From: Streptococcus anginosus subsp. whileyi MAS624
Lineage (GTDB): Bacteria > Bacillota > Bacilli > Lactobacillales > Streptococcaceae
Length of the DNA: 64,000 bases
Direction: 5' to 3'
Assembly (NCBI RefSeq): GCF_000478925.1
Contig: NZ_AP013072.1
Coordinates: 1,032,501-1,096,500 of the forward strand
Under the pieces are notes generated by a model. The model had not been told where the DNA came from and ran no database searches. It saw nothing but the letters and a program-made list of their open reading frames with translations. Below, one piece after another: positions 1 to 10,224 of the stretch; positions within the stretch are counted from its first letter, which is position 1, and every line of letters begins with the position of its first letter. A program made the position numbers and the translations under genes.

Positions 1-2
1 GT

Positions 3-1016
3 CACTATCTTCAAATGATGGATAAAAACTTTAATTCGATTTCAGCAGCATATTGTAGTGATCCAAATCCATATAATAATTTATATGAAGTTGGTTTCCA
101 CACAGTATCTAATGAACGCTTCAATAACGGTACTCTTCTTAGCGCAGATGCTTATGAGCAAGCAATCCGTAATTTTGCTGGTGCTGCAAAAGCCACAAAT
201 GCACAAGCGACAGCAGCCAAGAATCAATTAGGTGTGTTGCGAGCTCAAAGAACGGGTTATGTATCTACTTTAAATATCCAAAAGGCAAAATTAGCAGACC
301 TTCAAAAATTAGCTGCGAATCGTTCGGCTGCTCTTGCTACTGCGAATGCTGGAGTGATTACAGCCGAAGCGGCTTTGACAAAAGCGAAACAAAATGTTGT
401 GACAAAAGAAGCAGCTTTGAAGCGTGCAACTGCAGCTATTGCATCCAAGTTGGCGCCAAAACAAGCAGCATTAGCAAAAGAACAAGGATTACTAGAAACC
501 GCTAAAAATAAGTTAGCAGAACTAAAGAAAGCCTTAATTACAGCAGAATTGAATGTTGCTAAAGCAAAAGATGCTTTGCAAGCTAGTCAAACCAAGCTAA
601 AAGAAGCACAAGATAACTTGGAAAAATTACAAAATGCACCACAAGCACTGGAAGCAGCTCAAAAGGCTCTTCAAGCTGCACAAGCTGACTATGCCTCTAA
701 GGTTAAAACGTTAAAATATGAAGAAGCAAAACTAGAGATTTCTCGTTCAATTTATACCAAGTTACAAGAAAACTATGAGCAATTGAAAAGTCAACTTCCT
801 CCGAAGGCTCAAAAAGAAACAGGTAGAAAAGTACAAAACTTACACTTATCCAGAACTTACCAACCAAAACCATTGTTAGTTAGACAACAAAATACTAGTC
901 AAAAAGTTCTGCCTGCTACAGGTACTAAAGCAGATCAGGTTGCTGCATTAGGATTGCTACTTGGTTTAGGAACTCTAACTAGTGCTCGCCGTCGTAAAAG
1001 AAATAACGAAGATTAA
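3..1016 (+). CDS. LPXTG wall-anchored surface protein, SEC10/PgrA-like, 3' part
   Basis: The frame is open to the left window edge, so this is the C-terminal part of a longer gene; the ATG at 15 need not be the start. The first ~35 codons (HYLQMMDKNF..., then a YEVGF strand) resemble the end of a CAP-like fold as found in SEC10/PgrA surface-exclusion proteins. Residues ~50-265 are a long Ala/Lys/Glu/Gln-rich coiled coil. The C-terminus has the sortase signal LPATG, a short hydrophobic stretch and an RRRKR tail, so the product should be covalently linked to the wall. A terminator follows. The anchor and coiled coil are clear; the SEC10/PgrA assignment is tentative because the N-terminus is missing. 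Confidence 0.8.
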   Translation, partial: HYLQMMDKNFNSISAAYCSDPNPYNNLYEVGFHTVSNERFNNGTLLSADAYEQAIRNFAGAAKATNAQATAAKNQLGVLRAQRTGYVSTLNIQKAKLADLQKLAANRSAALATANAGVITAEAALTKAKQNVVTKEAALKRATAAIASKLAPKQAALAKEQGLLETAKNKLAELKKALITAELNVAKAKDALQASQTKLKEAQDNLEKLQNAPQALEAAQKALQAAQADYASKVKTLKYEEAKLEISRSIYTKLQENYEQLKSQLPPKAQKETGRKVQNLHLSRTYQPKPLLVRQQNTSQKVLPATGTKADQVAALGLLLGLGTLTSARRRKRNNED

Positions 1017-1056
1017 ATAATTGAAGATTTTAGAAAAAGTCTAATCTTTCGCCCCA

Positions 1057-1098
1057 AAGACAAACAACTCTGTTTTTGAGTGTTTGTCTTTTTTTTAA
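1057..1098 (+). terminator. Rho-independent terminator of the LPXTG gene
   Basis: An inverted repeat (AAAGACAAACAACTC pairing with GAGTGTTTGTCTTT) is followed by a T run, about 45 bases after the stop. Confidence 0.85.
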
Positions 1099-1247
1099 TC
1101 AATACAATCAAAAGCAAGCATTGAAAACCGTAGCTTTTGTCTACCAACTCTCCCATAGTATCTATCATTTTGAGAATTGGTGGAAAAATAGTATAATGTT
1201 TTTACTGTACTAAGTACACAAAACTAACAAGTTTAAAGGAGTTTCCT

Positions 1248-1586
1248 ATGCAAGTTATCAAACGTAATGGAGAAGTTACTGATTTTAATCCAGATAAAAT
1301 TTATCAAGCTATTTTGAAAGCAGCACAAACGGTTTATGTCTTGACAGACGATTTACGTCAAAATTTAGCGCTTGTGACTAAAAAAGTAGTGTTAGATCTG
1401 GAGGAAGCTGGTGTTGAACGAGCTACTATCAGTATGATCCAATCTATGGTAGAAAATCGCCTGCTAGGTGCTGGTTATATCACTATTGCCGAACATTATA
1501 TTTCCTACCGCTTGCAACGTGATTTAGACCGGAACGGTTATGGCGATCATATCGCAGTCCATTTGCATTTTGAACAAATTCGATAA
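1248..1586 (+). CDS. Stand-alone ATP-cone domain protein
   Basis: A 112-residue protein made almost wholly of an ATP-cone domain. It opens with the typical MQVIKRNGEVTDFNPDKI strand and continues through the helical part (residues ~10-95). ATP-cones normally sit at the N-terminus of ribonucleotide reductases or in the repressor NrdR, where they sense ATP/dATP. Here there is no reductase domain and no NrdR zinc ribbon. The start has a good AAAGGAG site. It is monocistronic, between a surface protein gene and rpsU. The target is unknown; a nucleotide-sensing adaptor is an inference. Confidence 0.8.
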   Translation: MQVIKRNGEVTDFNPDKIYQAILKAAQTVYVLTDDLRQNLALVTKKVVLDLEEAGVERATISMIQSMVENRLLGAGYITIAEHYISYRLQRDLDRNGYGDHIAVHLHFEQIR

Positions 1587-1721
1587 TAAATTTACAGCCT
1601 AGATTACAGAATGAAGTAGTTGGCAGATTTTTTTGAAAAATTTGCTAAAATTCAACTCTCTTTTAAGTTAATAATATTGCTTGTTCTACAAAAGTTTACA
1701 CATTCCCTTGATTTCTGGGAC

Positions 1722-1750
1722 TTGACAAGTGTATTTTAATATGATAAAAT
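1722..1750 (+). promoter_or_regulatory. rpsU promoter
   Basis: TTGACA at 1722-1727 and TAAAAT at 1745-1750 are separated by 17 bases, 33 bases before the rpsU ATG. Confidence 0.7.
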
Positions 1751-1783
1751 TTAAAAGATTTTAAGCTTGAAGGGAGTGAAAAA

Positions 1784-1960
1784 ATGTCAAAAACAGTAGT
1801 ACGTAAAAATGAATCCCTTGACGATGCTCTTCGTCGTTTTAAACGTGCGGTTACTAAAGCTGGTACTCTTCAAGAAACACGCAAACGTGAATTCTATGAA
1901 AAACCTTCTGTAAAACGGAAACGTAAATCAGAAGCAGCTCGTAAACGTAAAAAATTCTAA
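1784..1960 (+). CDS. rpsU: 30S ribosomal protein S21
   Basis: A 58-residue basic protein beginning [19 protein letters not shown] and ending in a Lys/Arg-rich tail ([13 protein letters not shown]), the full usual length of bS21. It binds the 3' end of 16S rRNA in the small subunit. An AGGGAG site precedes the ATG. In many firmicutes rpsU lies close to dnaG-rpoD; here mscL intervenes on the opposite strand. Confidence 0.97.
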
Positions 1961-1968
1961 TTGAGCAA

Positions 1969-1995
1969 AATGACAGACTTCGGTCTGTTTTTTGT
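1969..1995 (+). terminator. rpsU terminator
   Basis: ACAGAC-TTCG-GTCTGT hairpin with a stable TTCG loop and a T run, directly after the rpsU stop. Confidence 0.9.
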
Positions 1996-2167
1996 TTCTA
2001 TTTAGATAAAATCGAACTCGTATTCAATAAAAACCAATAGCTTTAGCAGTTTTACCGTATGGACATTATCTGTCATCTCAAAACTCCACCGCAAGTTTAA
2101 TAGAAGTAGCAGCTGGAGGGGCAGGGTAAGGCAAACAGAATATCAAGAAACCGCGAGAGTAAACAAA

Positions 2168-2192
2168 AACACTGAGTTTCATCAGTGAATTT
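2168..2192 (-). terminator. mscL terminator
   Basis: CACTGA/TCAGTG hairpin read on the minus strand and followed there by TTTTTGTTT, just past the mscL stop. Confidence 0.7.
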
Positions 2193-2200
2193 TTTCATAA

Positions 2201-2581
2201 TTATTTGCTTTCGAGCAATGCTTTGATTTCTTGAAGAACTTCTAATTCAGTTGGTCCTGCAGCTTCTTCAGCAGTGTCTTCTTCTTTTTTAGTAAGACTT
2301 TGCGCTTTTTCAACAGACTTGACGATGAAGAAGAGAACTGTTCCGATGACGAGGAAATTGATAACAGCACTTAAGAAACTGCCGTATGCAATTCCATTCC
2401 ATTTTAAACTAGCAATTTGTTCTACACCAGCAGCTTTTAAAGCTGGATTGAGAAAGAGTGGAGTAATAACATCTCCAATAAGCGAAGTCACAATAGCTCC
2501 AAAAGCATTGGCAATGATAACACCGACTGCCAAATCAATTACATTGCCGCGAAGCAAAAACTCTTTAAGGTCCTTTAACAT
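2201..2581 (-). CDS. mscL: Large-conductance mechanosensitive channel MscL
   Basis: 126 residues, the family's usual size. The N-terminal helix plus TM1 (LKEFLLRGNVIDLAVGVIIA, residues ~5-35) carries the family signature; TM2 lies at ~65-90 and a charged C-terminal helix follows (EVLQEIKALLESK). The homopentameric channel opens under membrane tension and releases solutes on osmotic downshock. The gene is single and convergent with rpsU. A good AAAGGAAA site precedes the ATG on the minus strand. Confidence 0.97.
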   Translation of the reverse strand: MLKDLKEFLLRGNVIDLAVGVIIANAFGAIVTSLIGDVITPLFLNPALKAAGVEQIASLKWNGIAYGSFLSAVINFLVIGTVLFFIVKSVEKAQSLTKKEEDTAEEAAGPTELEVLQEIKALLESK

Positions 2582-2736
2582 TTTCTTTTTCCTTTCAAAA
2601 TACTAAAACATATTATATCTTAAAACAGGGAAAAGTTCAATAAAATGTCTAAAAAACATAGTGAATATTTTACTTTTTGGTAAATTTATTATAAAATGTA
2701 AGTTGTTATTCTATGATAAATTGGGGGTGTTGTCTA

Positions 2737-4518
2737 TTGATTGATAAAGAAATCATTTCTGATATTAAAAATAGCGTCAATATCGTCGAAATCATAGGAG
2801 AAGTCGTTGCTCTAACAAAGGCCGGAAGGAATTATCTGGGGCTTTGTCCTTTTCATGGGGAAAAAACTCCATCATTCAATGTAGTAGAAGAAAAACAATT
2901 TTATCACTGTTTTGGCTGTGGAAAGTCAGGTGATGTCTTTAAATTTATTGAAGATTATCGTGGTGTTTCTTTTATGGACGCTGTACAAATTGTTGCAGAT
3001 CGTGCAGGGATTCCATTAGAAATAGAGCATAGTAGCAAAGAGCAGTCAACACATACACATACACATCCTCATCAAGCACTTTATGACATTCATGCGGAAG
3101 CTGCAAGGTTTTACCATGCAGTATTGATGACAACAAAGATAGGAGAAGAAGCACGTTCTTATCTTTATGAACGTGGCTTAACAGATGAGGTTATCAAGCA
3201 TTTTCAAATTGGTTTAGCGCCCAATGAAAATAACTATCTTTATAAAAGTGTTAGTGGAAAGTTTGATGAGCAAGTCATTATGAATTCTGGTTTGTTCAAC
3301 TTAGCTGATAACAATTTGGTTTATGACGCCTTTCAAAATCGGATTATGTTTCCATTGGCAAATGATAAAGGACAAGTCATTGCTTTTTCAGGTCGTATTT
3401 GGCAAGCAAGCGATATAGAGCAGAAGGTTGCTAAGTATAAGAATAGTCGCAGTACACCGATTTTCAATAAAAGCTATGAGTTGTATCATCTGGACAAAGC
3501 CAAAGCGACTATCAAGAAAAGTCACGAAATTTACTTAATGGAAGGCTTTATGGATGTTATAGCCGCTTATCGTGCTGGCATTGAAAATGCTGTAGCATCT
3601 ATGGGGACAGCATTGACGCATGAGCATGCGGAGCATCTTCGTAAGTTTGCAAACAAAATTATTTTAACGTACGATGGTGACAAAGCAGGACAAGCAGCGA
3701 CAGCAAAAGCTCTGAATGAATTGCATAATTTATCAGTTGAAATTGTCAGGATTCCTGATAATATGGATCCGGATGAATTTATCAAAAAAAATTCTGCTGA
3801 TGATTTACAAAATTTACTGACTAAAACACGAATTAGTGATATAGAGTTTCTTTTGAACTATCTGAAGCCAGATAATATCGAAAACTTGCAAGCTCAAATT
3901 GAATTTGTTGAACAAATGTCTCCGCTGATTGCACAGGTTCAATCAATCACTGCACAAAATTCCTATATTTATATGTTAGCTGAATTGTTACCTGATTTTG
4001 ACTACCAGCAGGTGGAGCAAGCTGTTAATAATCATCGTTTAGTAAATAGAAGAGAGCAACAACAGCAATCGCATCAACAGGTGTCAAGACTTGACATTCC
4101 GGTAACACAGCAAGTATCACGGCTAATTAAGGCAGAGAGTCATCTTCTGCAGCGGATGATTGATAATCCTGTAATTTTAAATGATTATCGTTTGAGGAAA
4201 GATTTTCATTTCGCAACAGTAGAATTGCAGACTTTGTACGATATTTTAAAAACAAATGGCGAGGTAACGCCACAAGATTTGTCTGAGCAAAATGATTCGG
4301 TACAGCAAGCTTGGTATCGGGTCTTAGAAGAAAATCTACCAGAGGAAGTTTCTGAGCAGGAACTGATTGAAGTGGAGCAAACGCGAGATAAGGAATTGCT
4401 TCGCAAAGAAAATCAATTGATTGGTAAAAAAGTCCGTGAAGCATCTCATAGTGGGGATGCAGATACGGCATTAGAAGAGCTAGAGCGATTTATTGCTCAA
4501 AAAAGGAGAATGGAGTAG
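2737..4518 (+). CDS. dnaG: DNA primase DnaG
   Basis: Makes RNA primers for the replication fork. The CHC2-type zinc finger ([11 protein letters not shown]...HCFGC) lies at ~35-60, the TOPRIM catalytic core contains [13 protein letters not shown] and [10 protein letters not shown], and a C-terminal helicase-binding domain follows. The longest frame starts with ATG at 2713, but that puts nine unusual residues in front. A TTG at 2737 gives [11 protein letters not shown], the normal family N-terminus, and has a GGGGGT site at ideal spacing, so TTG is preferred. A small His/Thr run (THTHTHPH) lies in the linker. rpoD starts 2 bases after the stop, so the genes are an operon. Confidence 0.95.
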   Translation: MIDKEIISDIKNSVNIVEIIGEVVALTKAGRNYLGLCPFHGEKTPSFNVVEEKQFYHCFGCGKSGDVFKFIEDYRGVSFMDAVQIVADRAGIPLEIEHSSKEQSTHTHTHPHQALYDIHAEAARFYHAVLMTTKIGEEARSYLYERGLTDEVIKHFQIGLAPNENNYLYKSVSGKFDEQVIMNSGLFNLADNNLVYDAFQNRIMFPLANDKGQVIAFSGRIWQASDIEQKVAKYKNSRSTPIFNKSYELYHLDKAKATIKKSHEIYLMEGFMDVIAAYRAGIENAVASMGTALTHEHAEHLRKFANKIILTYDGDKAGQAATAKALNELHNLSVEIVRIPDNMDPDEFIKKNSADDLQNLLTKTRISDIEFLLNYLKPDNIENLQAQIEFVEQMSPLIAQVQSITAQNSYIYMLAELLPDFDYQQVEQAVNNHRLVNRREQQQQSHQQVSRLDIPVTQQVSRLIKAESHLLQRMIDNPVILNDYRLRKDFHFATVELQTLYDILKTNGEVTPQDLSEQNDSVQQAWYRVLEENLPEEVSEQELIEVEQTRDKELLRKENQLIGKKVREASHSGDADTALEELERFIAQKRRME

Positions 4519-4520
4519 GA

Positions 4521-5633
4521 ATGGCTACAAAACAAAAAGAAGTAACAACTTTTGATGTTCAAGTTGCAGAATTTATTCGCAACCATAAAAAAACTGGTAC
4601 AGCAACCGATGATGAAATCAATGATCGGCTAGTCATTCCATTTACTTTGGAAGCTGATGGCATTGAAGATCTTCTTCAACGGATTCAGGACGCAGGGATT
4701 GCTATTACGGATAAAGAGGGCAACCCAAGTGAACGGGTTTTAAATACAGAGGAAGAAGAAGCTGAATTAACAGATGAGGAGTTGCTTGGTAGCAATTCTG
4801 CTAAAGTGAACGACCCTGTCCGTATGTATTTAAAGGAAATTGGTGTTGTTCCGTTATTGACCAATGAAGAAGAGCAAGAATTAGCTGTTCTTGTGGAGCA
4901 AGGCGACTTAGAAGCGAAACAACGTTTGGCAGAAGCGAATTTGCGGTTGGTTGTCTCTATTGCTAAGCGCTATGTTGGACGCGGCATGCAGTTTCTTGAC
5001 TTGATTCAAGAAGGCAATATGGGATTGATGAAAGCCGTTGACAAGTTTGACTATACCAAAGGTTTCAAATTTTCGACCTATGCCACTTGGTGGATTCGTC
5101 AAGCGATTACTCGTGCGATTGCTGACCAAGCGCGTACGATTCGGATTCCGGTTCACATGGTTGAGACAATCAATAAATTAGTGCGGGAGCAACGAAATCT
5201 TTTGCAAGAATTGGGACAAGATCCAACGCCAGAACAAATTGCTGAGCGCATGGATATGACACCAGATAAAGTTCGTGAAATTTTGAAGATTGCCCAAGAG
5301 CCGGTCTCTCTTGAAACTCCAATTGGAGAAGAAGATGATAGTCATCTTGGCGATTTCATTGAGGATGAAGTGATTGAAAATCCAGTTGATTACACAACAC
5401 GTATTGTCCTACGTGAGCAATTAGACGAGGTTCTTGATACATTAACAGACCGTGAAGAAAATGTCCTACGTTTGCGTTTCGGTCTAGATGATGGTAAAAT
5501 GCGTACGCTGGAAGATGTTGGAAAAGTCTTTAACGTGACTCGTGAACGGATTCGACAAATTGAGGCCAAAGCCCTACGCAAATTGCGTCATCCAAGTCGT
5601 AGCAAGCCACTTCGTGACTTTATTGAAGATTAG
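4521..5633 (+). CDS. rpoD: RNA polymerase primary sigma factor (sigma-70/RpoD)
   Basis: 370 residues. Region 1.1-like N-terminus; region 1.2 ([17 protein letters not shown], ~95-112); region 2 with [14 protein letters not shown] core ([21 protein letters not shown]) and [10 protein letters not shown]; region 3; region 4 with the helix-turn-helix [20 protein letters not shown]. This is the housekeeping factor that recognises TTGACA/TATAAT promoters. It is translationally linked to dnaG, with its AGGAG site inside the dnaG end. Confidence 0.98.
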   Translation: MATKQKEVTTFDVQVAEFIRNHKKTGTATDDEINDRLVIPFTLEADGIEDLLQRIQDAGIAITDKEGNPSERVLNTEEEEAELTDEELLGSNSAKVNDPVRMYLKEIGVVPLLTNEEEQELAVLVEQGDLEAKQRLAEANLRLVVSIAKRYVGRGMQFLDLIQEGNMGLMKAVDKFDYTKGFKFSTYATWWIRQAITRAIADQARTIRIPVHMVETINKLVREQRNLLQELGQDPTPEQIAERMDMTPDKVREILKIAQEPVSLETPIGEEDDSHLGDFIEDEVIENPVDYTTRIVLREQLDEVLDTLTDREENVLRLRFGLDDGKMRTLEDVGKVFNVTRERIRQIEAKALRKLRHPSRSKPLRDFIED

Positions 5634-5651
5634 TAGACAAAAGGAGGCACC

Positions 5652-5981
5652 ATGGCATACACAAACGAACAAATTGATGATATTAAAAATCGTATCTTGG
5701 AAAGTTTGGAACAAGTTATTGACCCTGAATTAGGAATTGATATTGTAAATCTTGGTTTGATTTATGAAATTCGGTTCAATGGTGAAAATGGTGAGACGCA
5801 GATTGATATGACCTTAACAACAATGGGCTGTCCACTGGCTGACTTATTAACTGATCAGATTCATGATGCGATGTCAGATGTACCTGAAGTGAGCAAAGTA
5901 GAAGTGAGGCTGGTGTGGTATCCAGCATGGACTGTGGATAAAATGAGTCGCTACGCACGCATCGCCCTAGGGATTAAATAA
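5652..5981 (+). CDS. DUF59/MIP18-family Fe-S cluster assembly factor (SufT/PaaD-like)
   Basis: 109 residues with the MIP18 fold: ILESLEQVIDPELGIDIVNLGLIYEI at the N-terminus and LTTMGCPLADLL in the middle, whose Cys is the conserved functional residue. Family members help deliver Fe-S clusters to targets. It lies 18 bases after rpoD with an AAAGGAGG site, and is probably co-transcribed with dnaG-rpoD. The exact client is unknown. Confidence 0.88.
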   Translation: MAYTNEQIDDIKNRILESLEQVIDPELGIDIVNLGLIYEIRFNGENGETQIDMTLTTMGCPLADLLTDQIHDAMSDVPEVSKVEVRLVWYPAWTVDKMSRYARIALGIK

Positions 5982-6071
5982 GAATATGGTAGCATGACTT
6001 GATTATGCTGCTTTTGTTTTGCTCAAACATTCAGAATATGTGCAATATTTTAACTTTATACTTTATATCAC

Positions 6072-6099
6072 TTGAAGTATTGTAAGAATCTGTTATAAT
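6072..6099 (+). promoter_or_regulatory. brnQ promoter
   Basis: TTGAAG at 6072-6077 and TATAAT at 6094-6099 with a 16-base spacer, 37 bases before the brnQ ATG. Confidence 0.6.
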
Positions 6100-6135
6100 G
6101 GTTGAACATACTGAATTTTAGAAAAGGGAGAGAAG

Positions 6136-7464
6136 ATGATTAAAAAAGGAGCACTGACAGGATTACTCTTGTTTGGAATATTTTTCGGCGCAGGAAATTT
6201 AATTTTTCCGCCAACTTTAGGGGCTTTGTCTGGCGAACACTTCTGGTCAGCGATTGCAGGATTTGTGCTTTCAGGAGTTGGAATTGCTATTTTAACATTG
6301 ATTATCGGTACTTTAAATCCCAAAGGCTATGTTTACGAAATTTCTAAAAAGGTTTCTCCTTGGTTTGCGACCAGTTACTTGGTAGTTCTGTATCTAGCGA
6401 TTGGTCCATTTTTTGCCATTCCTCGGACGGCAACGACTTCTTATGAAGTTGGGATTGCACCATTGCTTTCGAGTAATATGACTGGATTAGGACTTATTAT
6501 TTTTACAATCTTGTATTTTGTGGCTGCTTATTTGATTTCATTAAATCCTTCCAAAATTTTGGATCGGATTGGTCGGATTTTGACTCCTGTGTTTGCCATT
6601 TTGATTGTCATTCTAGTCATTTTAGGGGCAATAAAATACGGAGCAGATGCACCGCAAGCTGCTAGCGCGGAATACGCAAAAGCAGCTTTTGGAACTGGCT
6701 TTCTTGAAGGGTATAATACGCTTGATGCACTTGCCTCTGTTGCTTTTAGCGTTATCGCTGTGCAAACATTGAACCAACTCGGCTTTGCCAACAAAAAGGA
6801 ATATATATCAACGATTTGGATTGTTGGAATTGTTGTTGCATTGGGATTTAGTGCACTTTATATTGGATTAGGATTTCTTGGAAATCGTTTCCCAATTTCG
6901 GCTGATGTAATGGCGTCTAATGCCAATAAAGGAGTTTATGTCTTATCTCAAGCTACACAAGCTATTTTTGGTCCGACAGCACAGATTTTCCTTGCAGCCA
7001 TGGTAACAGTGACTTGTTTCACGACTACGGTTGGTTTGATTGTTTCAACATCAGAATTTTTCAATAAAACCTTTCCTAAAATCAGCTACAAAACTTATGC
7101 AACAGCCTTTACCTTGATTGGATTTGCAATTGCAAATCTTGGTTTGGGAGCGATCATTCAGTATTCAGTTCCTGTCTTGCAAATTTTGTACCCGATTACC
7201 ATTGCGATTGTAATGATTGTGATTGTCAATAAGTTTGTTGCCTTATCTAAGATTGGAATGCAGCTAACGGTCGCAGTTGTAACAATTATTGCCTTTGCGA
7301 ATATCATTGGCTCGCAATTTAAATTGACTAGTGTGAGCAATTTAATCAATGCTTTGCCATTTGCGCAAGCTTCAATTCCTTGGCTGGTACCGACGATTGT
7401 CGGGATTGTGTTGTCCTTGTTTTTGCCAAATAAACAAAAAAGTGACTCATTTGAAATGGAATGA
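6136..7464 (+). CDS. brnQ: Branched-chain amino acid:cation symporter BrnQ
   Basis: 442 residues with about 12 hydrophobic segments. The N-terminus LLFGIFFGAGNLIFPP is the LIVCS family signature. It imports Leu/Ile/Val with Na+ or H+. Length and motifs are complete. It is a single gene with its own promoter and a strong terminator downstream. The GGGAGAG site is 5 bases from the ATG. Confidence 0.95.
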   Translation: MIKKGALTGLLLFGIFFGAGNLIFPPTLGALSGEHFWSAIAGFVLSGVGIAILTLIIGTLNPKGYVYEISKKVSPWFATSYLVVLYLAIGPFFAIPRTATTSYEVGIAPLLSSNMTGLGLIIFTILYFVAAYLISLNPSKILDRIGRILTPVFAILIVILVILGAIKYGADAPQAASAEYAKAAFGTGFLEGYNTLDALASVAFSVIAVQTLNQLGFANKKEYISTIWIVGIVVALGFSALYIGLGFLGNRFPISADVMASNANKGVYVLSQATQAIFGPTAQIFLAAMVTVTCFTTTVGLIVSTSEFFNKTFPKISYKTYATAFTLIGFAIANLGLGAIIQYSVPVLQILYPITIAIVMIVIVNKFVALSKIGMQLTVAVVTIIAFANIIGSQFKLTSVSNLINALPFAQASIPWLVPTIVGIVLSLFLPNKQKSDSFEME

Positions 7465-7468
7465 TAAA

Positions 7469-7502
7469 AAAGAAGCTGAGACAAAAGTGCTCAGCTTCTA
7501 TT
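7469..7502 (+). terminator. brnQ terminator
   Basis: AGAAGCTGAG-loop-CTCAGCTTCT hairpin immediately after the brnQ stop, flanked by A and T runs. Confidence 0.85.
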
Positions 7503-7584
7503 AGATTTAGTAATAAACGAAGAACGCAGTAGGTGATTGGACTCTTCATTCGCTTTTCAAGCTCAGAAGAGCACCTAATCACCC

Positions 7585-7650
7585 TTGCGGGGGTGGGACT
7601 ACGAACTAAAAATTTTCGATTTTTAGTTCTGTCCCACTCCCTTTTTTATG
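7585..7650. repeat. Long intergenic hairpin
   Basis: A large imperfect inverted repeat: GGGGTGGGACTACGAACTAA on the left pairs with TTAGTTCTGTCCCACTCCC on the right, around an AAAATTTTCGATTTT loop. It sits between brnQ and ccdA and ends in a T run. It looks like a dispersed streptococcal intergenic repeat that also acts as a terminator. The preceding ~85 bases carry no gene. Confidence 0.65.
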
Positions 7651-7748
7651 ACCATATCAAATTCAAGTTTTTACAAATCGTATCCTCTATTTTTAGATAG
7701 TGAACCAGTGTATACTTTTCTTAGAAAGAAAATGAGGAGGAAAAGATA

Positions 7749-8459
7749 ATGATATCTATTGTGTTTTTGATTTCTGTATTTCTAGCGGGAATTTTATCAT
7801 TTTTCTCGCCTTGTATATTGCCATTGCTTCCTGTATATGTTGGTATTTTATTGGATACAGATGAACCAAGAACAATCACTATTTTTGGAAAGAAGATTGC
7901 TTGGTACGGAATTATAAAAACACTATTTTTCATTGCAGGATTGTCCGTAGTCTTTTTAATTCTTGGATATGGCGCTGGCTTTTTGGGAAAAGTTCTCTAT
8001 ACAGAGTGGTTCCGCTATGTATTAGGAGCAATTGTTATTTTGCTCGGTGTTCATCAAATGGAACTGATCAATTTTAAGCTACTACAACGACAGAAAAGTG
8101 TTCAATTAAAAAAAGATAAAAATAGAAATGATTTTTACAATGCTTTCTTGCTAGGTGTGACCTTTAGCTTTGGTTGGACACCTTGTGTAGGTCCTGTTTT
8201 GAGTTCTGTTCTCGCAATTGCAGCTTCTGGTGGTAATGGAGCAGTACAAGGTGGCTTCCTCATGTTAGTTTATACCCTTGGTCTTGCTATCCCATTTCTC
8301 ATTTTGGCGCTTGCCTCTTCTATTGTTTTACGCCATTTCGGGAAAATAAAACCTTATATGGGACTACTAAAGAAAATTGGCGGGTTACTTATCATCTTGA
8401 TGGGAATTTTACTTATGCTGGGAAATCTTAATGTTCTAGCTTCAATATTTGGTGGATAA
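7749..8459 (+). CDS. ccdA: CcdA-type thiol-disulfide transmembrane transporter
   Basis: 236 residues, six predicted membrane helices. The paired redox cysteines of the CcdA/DsbD-beta family are visible in [16 protein letters not shown] (helix 1) and [18 protein letters not shown] (helix 4). It carries electrons from cytoplasmic thioredoxin across the membrane. It is first in an operon with a thioredoxin-like lipoprotein and MsrAB, the expected acceptors. GAGGAGG precedes the ATG. Confidence 0.93.
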   Translation: MISIVFLISVFLAGILSFFSPCILPLLPVYVGILLDTDEPRTITIFGKKIAWYGIIKTLFFIAGLSVVFLILGYGAGFLGKVLYTEWFRYVLGAIVILLGVHQMELINFKLLQRQKSVQLKKDKNRNDFYNAFLLGVTFSFGWTPCVGPVLSSVLAIAASGGNGAVQGGFLMLVYTLGLAIPFLILALASSIVLRHFGKIKPYMGLLKKIGGLLIILMGILLMLGNLNVLASIFGG

Positions 8460-8472
8460 AAGGAGGAATCTC

Positions 8473-9036
8473 GTGAAAAAAACAATGTTAGTCATCACAG
8501 GTCTTGTTTGTGTTGCTCTGTTGGGTGCCTGTGGAAATCAAAAATCAGCTAGTGGAACTAAGTCTGGACACGGGCAATTTACAAATAAAACGACAGCTAC
8601 AAAGTTGAATCAAGGCGAAGCAGCTCCTGATTTTGAACTAAAAGGAGTTGACGGGAAAACTTATAAATTGTCAGATTTCAAAGGAAAGAAAGTTTATCTC
8701 AAATTTTGGGCATCTTGGTGTTCTATCTGCTTATCTACATTAAAGGATACTGATGAGTTAGCTAAAAATGCTGGGAAAGACTATGTAGTTTTGACGGTTG
8801 TTTCACCGGGGCATGTTGGTGAAAAATCTGAAGCAGATTTTAAAAACTGGTATGAGAAATTAAATTATAAACATTTACCTGTTTTACTAGATCCTAGTGG
8901 TAAACTATTGGAACAATATGGTGTTCGTTCCTATCCGACAGCTGCATTTATTGGAAGCGATGGAAAATTGGTAAAAACTCGTCCTGGACTTATTAAAAAA
9001 GCAGAAATTGAATCAACTCTTAAAAGCATTAAATAG
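8473..9036 (+). CDS. Thioredoxin-like lipoprotein (TlpA/Etrx family)
   Basis: The best start is GTG at 8473 with AGGAGGA upstream; the longer frame from 8449 overlaps ccdA and spoils the signal peptide. The product has a lipoprotein signal with lipobox LLGAC (~13-17), a Ser/Thr/Lys linker, then a TlpA-like thioredoxin domain with active site WASWCSIC. It should be anchored outside the membrane, take electrons from CcdA and reduce the downstream MsrAB. Its position matches the pneumococcal ccdA1-etrx1-msrAB1 arrangement. Confidence 0.9.
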   Translation: MKKTMLVITGLVCVALLGACGNQKSASGTKSGHGQFTNKTTATKLNQGEAAPDFELKGVDGKTYKLSDFKGKKVYLKFWASWCSICLSTLKDTDELAKNAGKDYVVLTVVSPGHVGEKSEADFKNWYEKLNYKHLPVLLDPSGKLLEQYGVRSYPTAAFIGSDGKLVKTRPGLIKKAEIESTLKSIK

Positions 9037-9045
9037 GAGGGGAGG

Positions 9046-10167
9046 ATGATGGAACATAAAATGAAATGGTTATTATTTGGTGGAGCAGTCCTGCTGGTTT
9101 TAGGTTTATTTGTGCTGGGAAGTCGCATGATGCCAACCCTTAAAAATCAGTCTGCTATTAATCAGATTAAAGAAGCAGCTGTTAGCCAGGCTGAACCGGT
9201 CAAGCAAAAGAAAGCGGACCTGAAAAATGCAAATTTAAAGCATATCTATTTGGCAGGAGGTTGTTTCTGGGGTGTAGAAGAATATTTTTCGCGTGTAGAT
9301 GGAGTGGTTGACGCAGTCTCTGGTTATGCTAATGGCACTAGCGAAACCACGAAATACGAACTAATCTCGCAGACAAAACATGCAGAAACGGTTCATGTAA
9401 CCTATGATGCCAATAAAATCTCTTTAAGAGAAATCTTGCTACATTACTTTAGAATTATCGATCCAACCAGCAAAAATAAGCAAGGCAATGATCGTGGAGT
9501 GCAATATCGTACAGGTGTGTATTATAAAGATCAGGCTGATGTAGAAACAATTAATAAAGTCTTTGACGAGCAGAAAGAAAAATTTAAAGAGCCGTTGGCG
9601 GTTGAAAAACAACCATTAAAACATTTTATTAAGGCTGAAGAGTACCACCAAGATTATTTAAAGAAAAATCCAAATGGCTATTGCCATATCAATGTTAAGC
9701 AGGCTTCTTATCCAGTTATTGATGCTTCCAAATATAAAAAGCCTAGTGATGCAGAGATTAAAAAGAAACTATCCGATGAAGAATATGCTGTAACACAAAA
9801 AAATGATACTGAGCGTGCTTTTTCTAATCGCTATTGGGATAAGTTTGATGCAGGTATTTATGTAGATGTTGTAACAGGTGAGCCACTTTTCTCTTCCAAA
9901 GATAAATTTGAGTCTGGTTGTGGCTGGCCTAGCTTCACCCGTCCAATCAGCCCAGATGTCGCAACTTATAAGGAAGATCATAGTTTTAATATGACACGGA
10001 CAGAGGTGCGAAGTCGTGTTGGAAATTCTCATCTAGGGCATGTCTTTACGGACGGATCAAAAGATAAGGGCGGACTTCGCTACTGTATCAACAGTTTAGC
10101 CATTCATTTCATTCCGAAAGACCAAATGGAAAGTAAAGGCTACGGTTATTTATTAAACTATGTGTAA
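9046..10167 (+). CDS. msrAB: Membrane-anchored methionine sulfoxide reductase MsrA-MsrB fusion
   Basis: 373 residues. An uncleaved N-terminal anchor ([19 protein letters not shown], ~6-26) is followed by MsrA ([11 protein letters not shown], catalytic Cys ~75; then GYANG and the AEEYHQDYL motif) and MsrB (ESGCGWPSF with zinc/structural residues; resolving RYCINSLAI). It repairs both S and R forms of methionine sulfoxide in surface proteins. The start is ambiguous between two adjacent ATGs after GGAGGGGAGG. It is the last gene of the ccdA operon. Confidence 0.95.
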   Translation: MMEHKMKWLLFGGAVLLVLGLFVLGSRMMPTLKNQSAINQIKEAAVSQAEPVKQKKADLKNANLKHIYLAGGCFWGVEEYFSRVDGVVDAVSGYANGTSETTKYELISQTKHAETVHVTYDANKISLREILLHYFRIIDPTSKNKQGNDRGVQYRTGVYYKDQADVETINKVFDEQKEKFKEPLAVEKQPLKHFIKAEEYHQDYLKKNPNGYCHINVKQASYPVIDASKYKKPSDAEIKKKLSDEEYAVTQKNDTERAFSNRYWDKFDAGIYVDVVTGEPLFSSKDKFESGCGWPSFTRPISPDVATYKEDHSFNMTRTEVRSRVGNSHLGHVFTDGSKDKGGLRYCINSLAIHFIPKDQMESKGYGYLLNYV

Positions 10168-10224
10168 CAGCAATTTTCACAGAAATTTGCTATAATGAGT
10201 TTAATAAATAATAGGGGTGCGCTA

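Noticed and set aside
3048..3072. ACACATACACAT repeat inside dnaG as a phase-variable tract
   Set aside because: It encodes a short His/Thr run in a linker of an essential gene; slippage would be lethal and the unit is imperfect.
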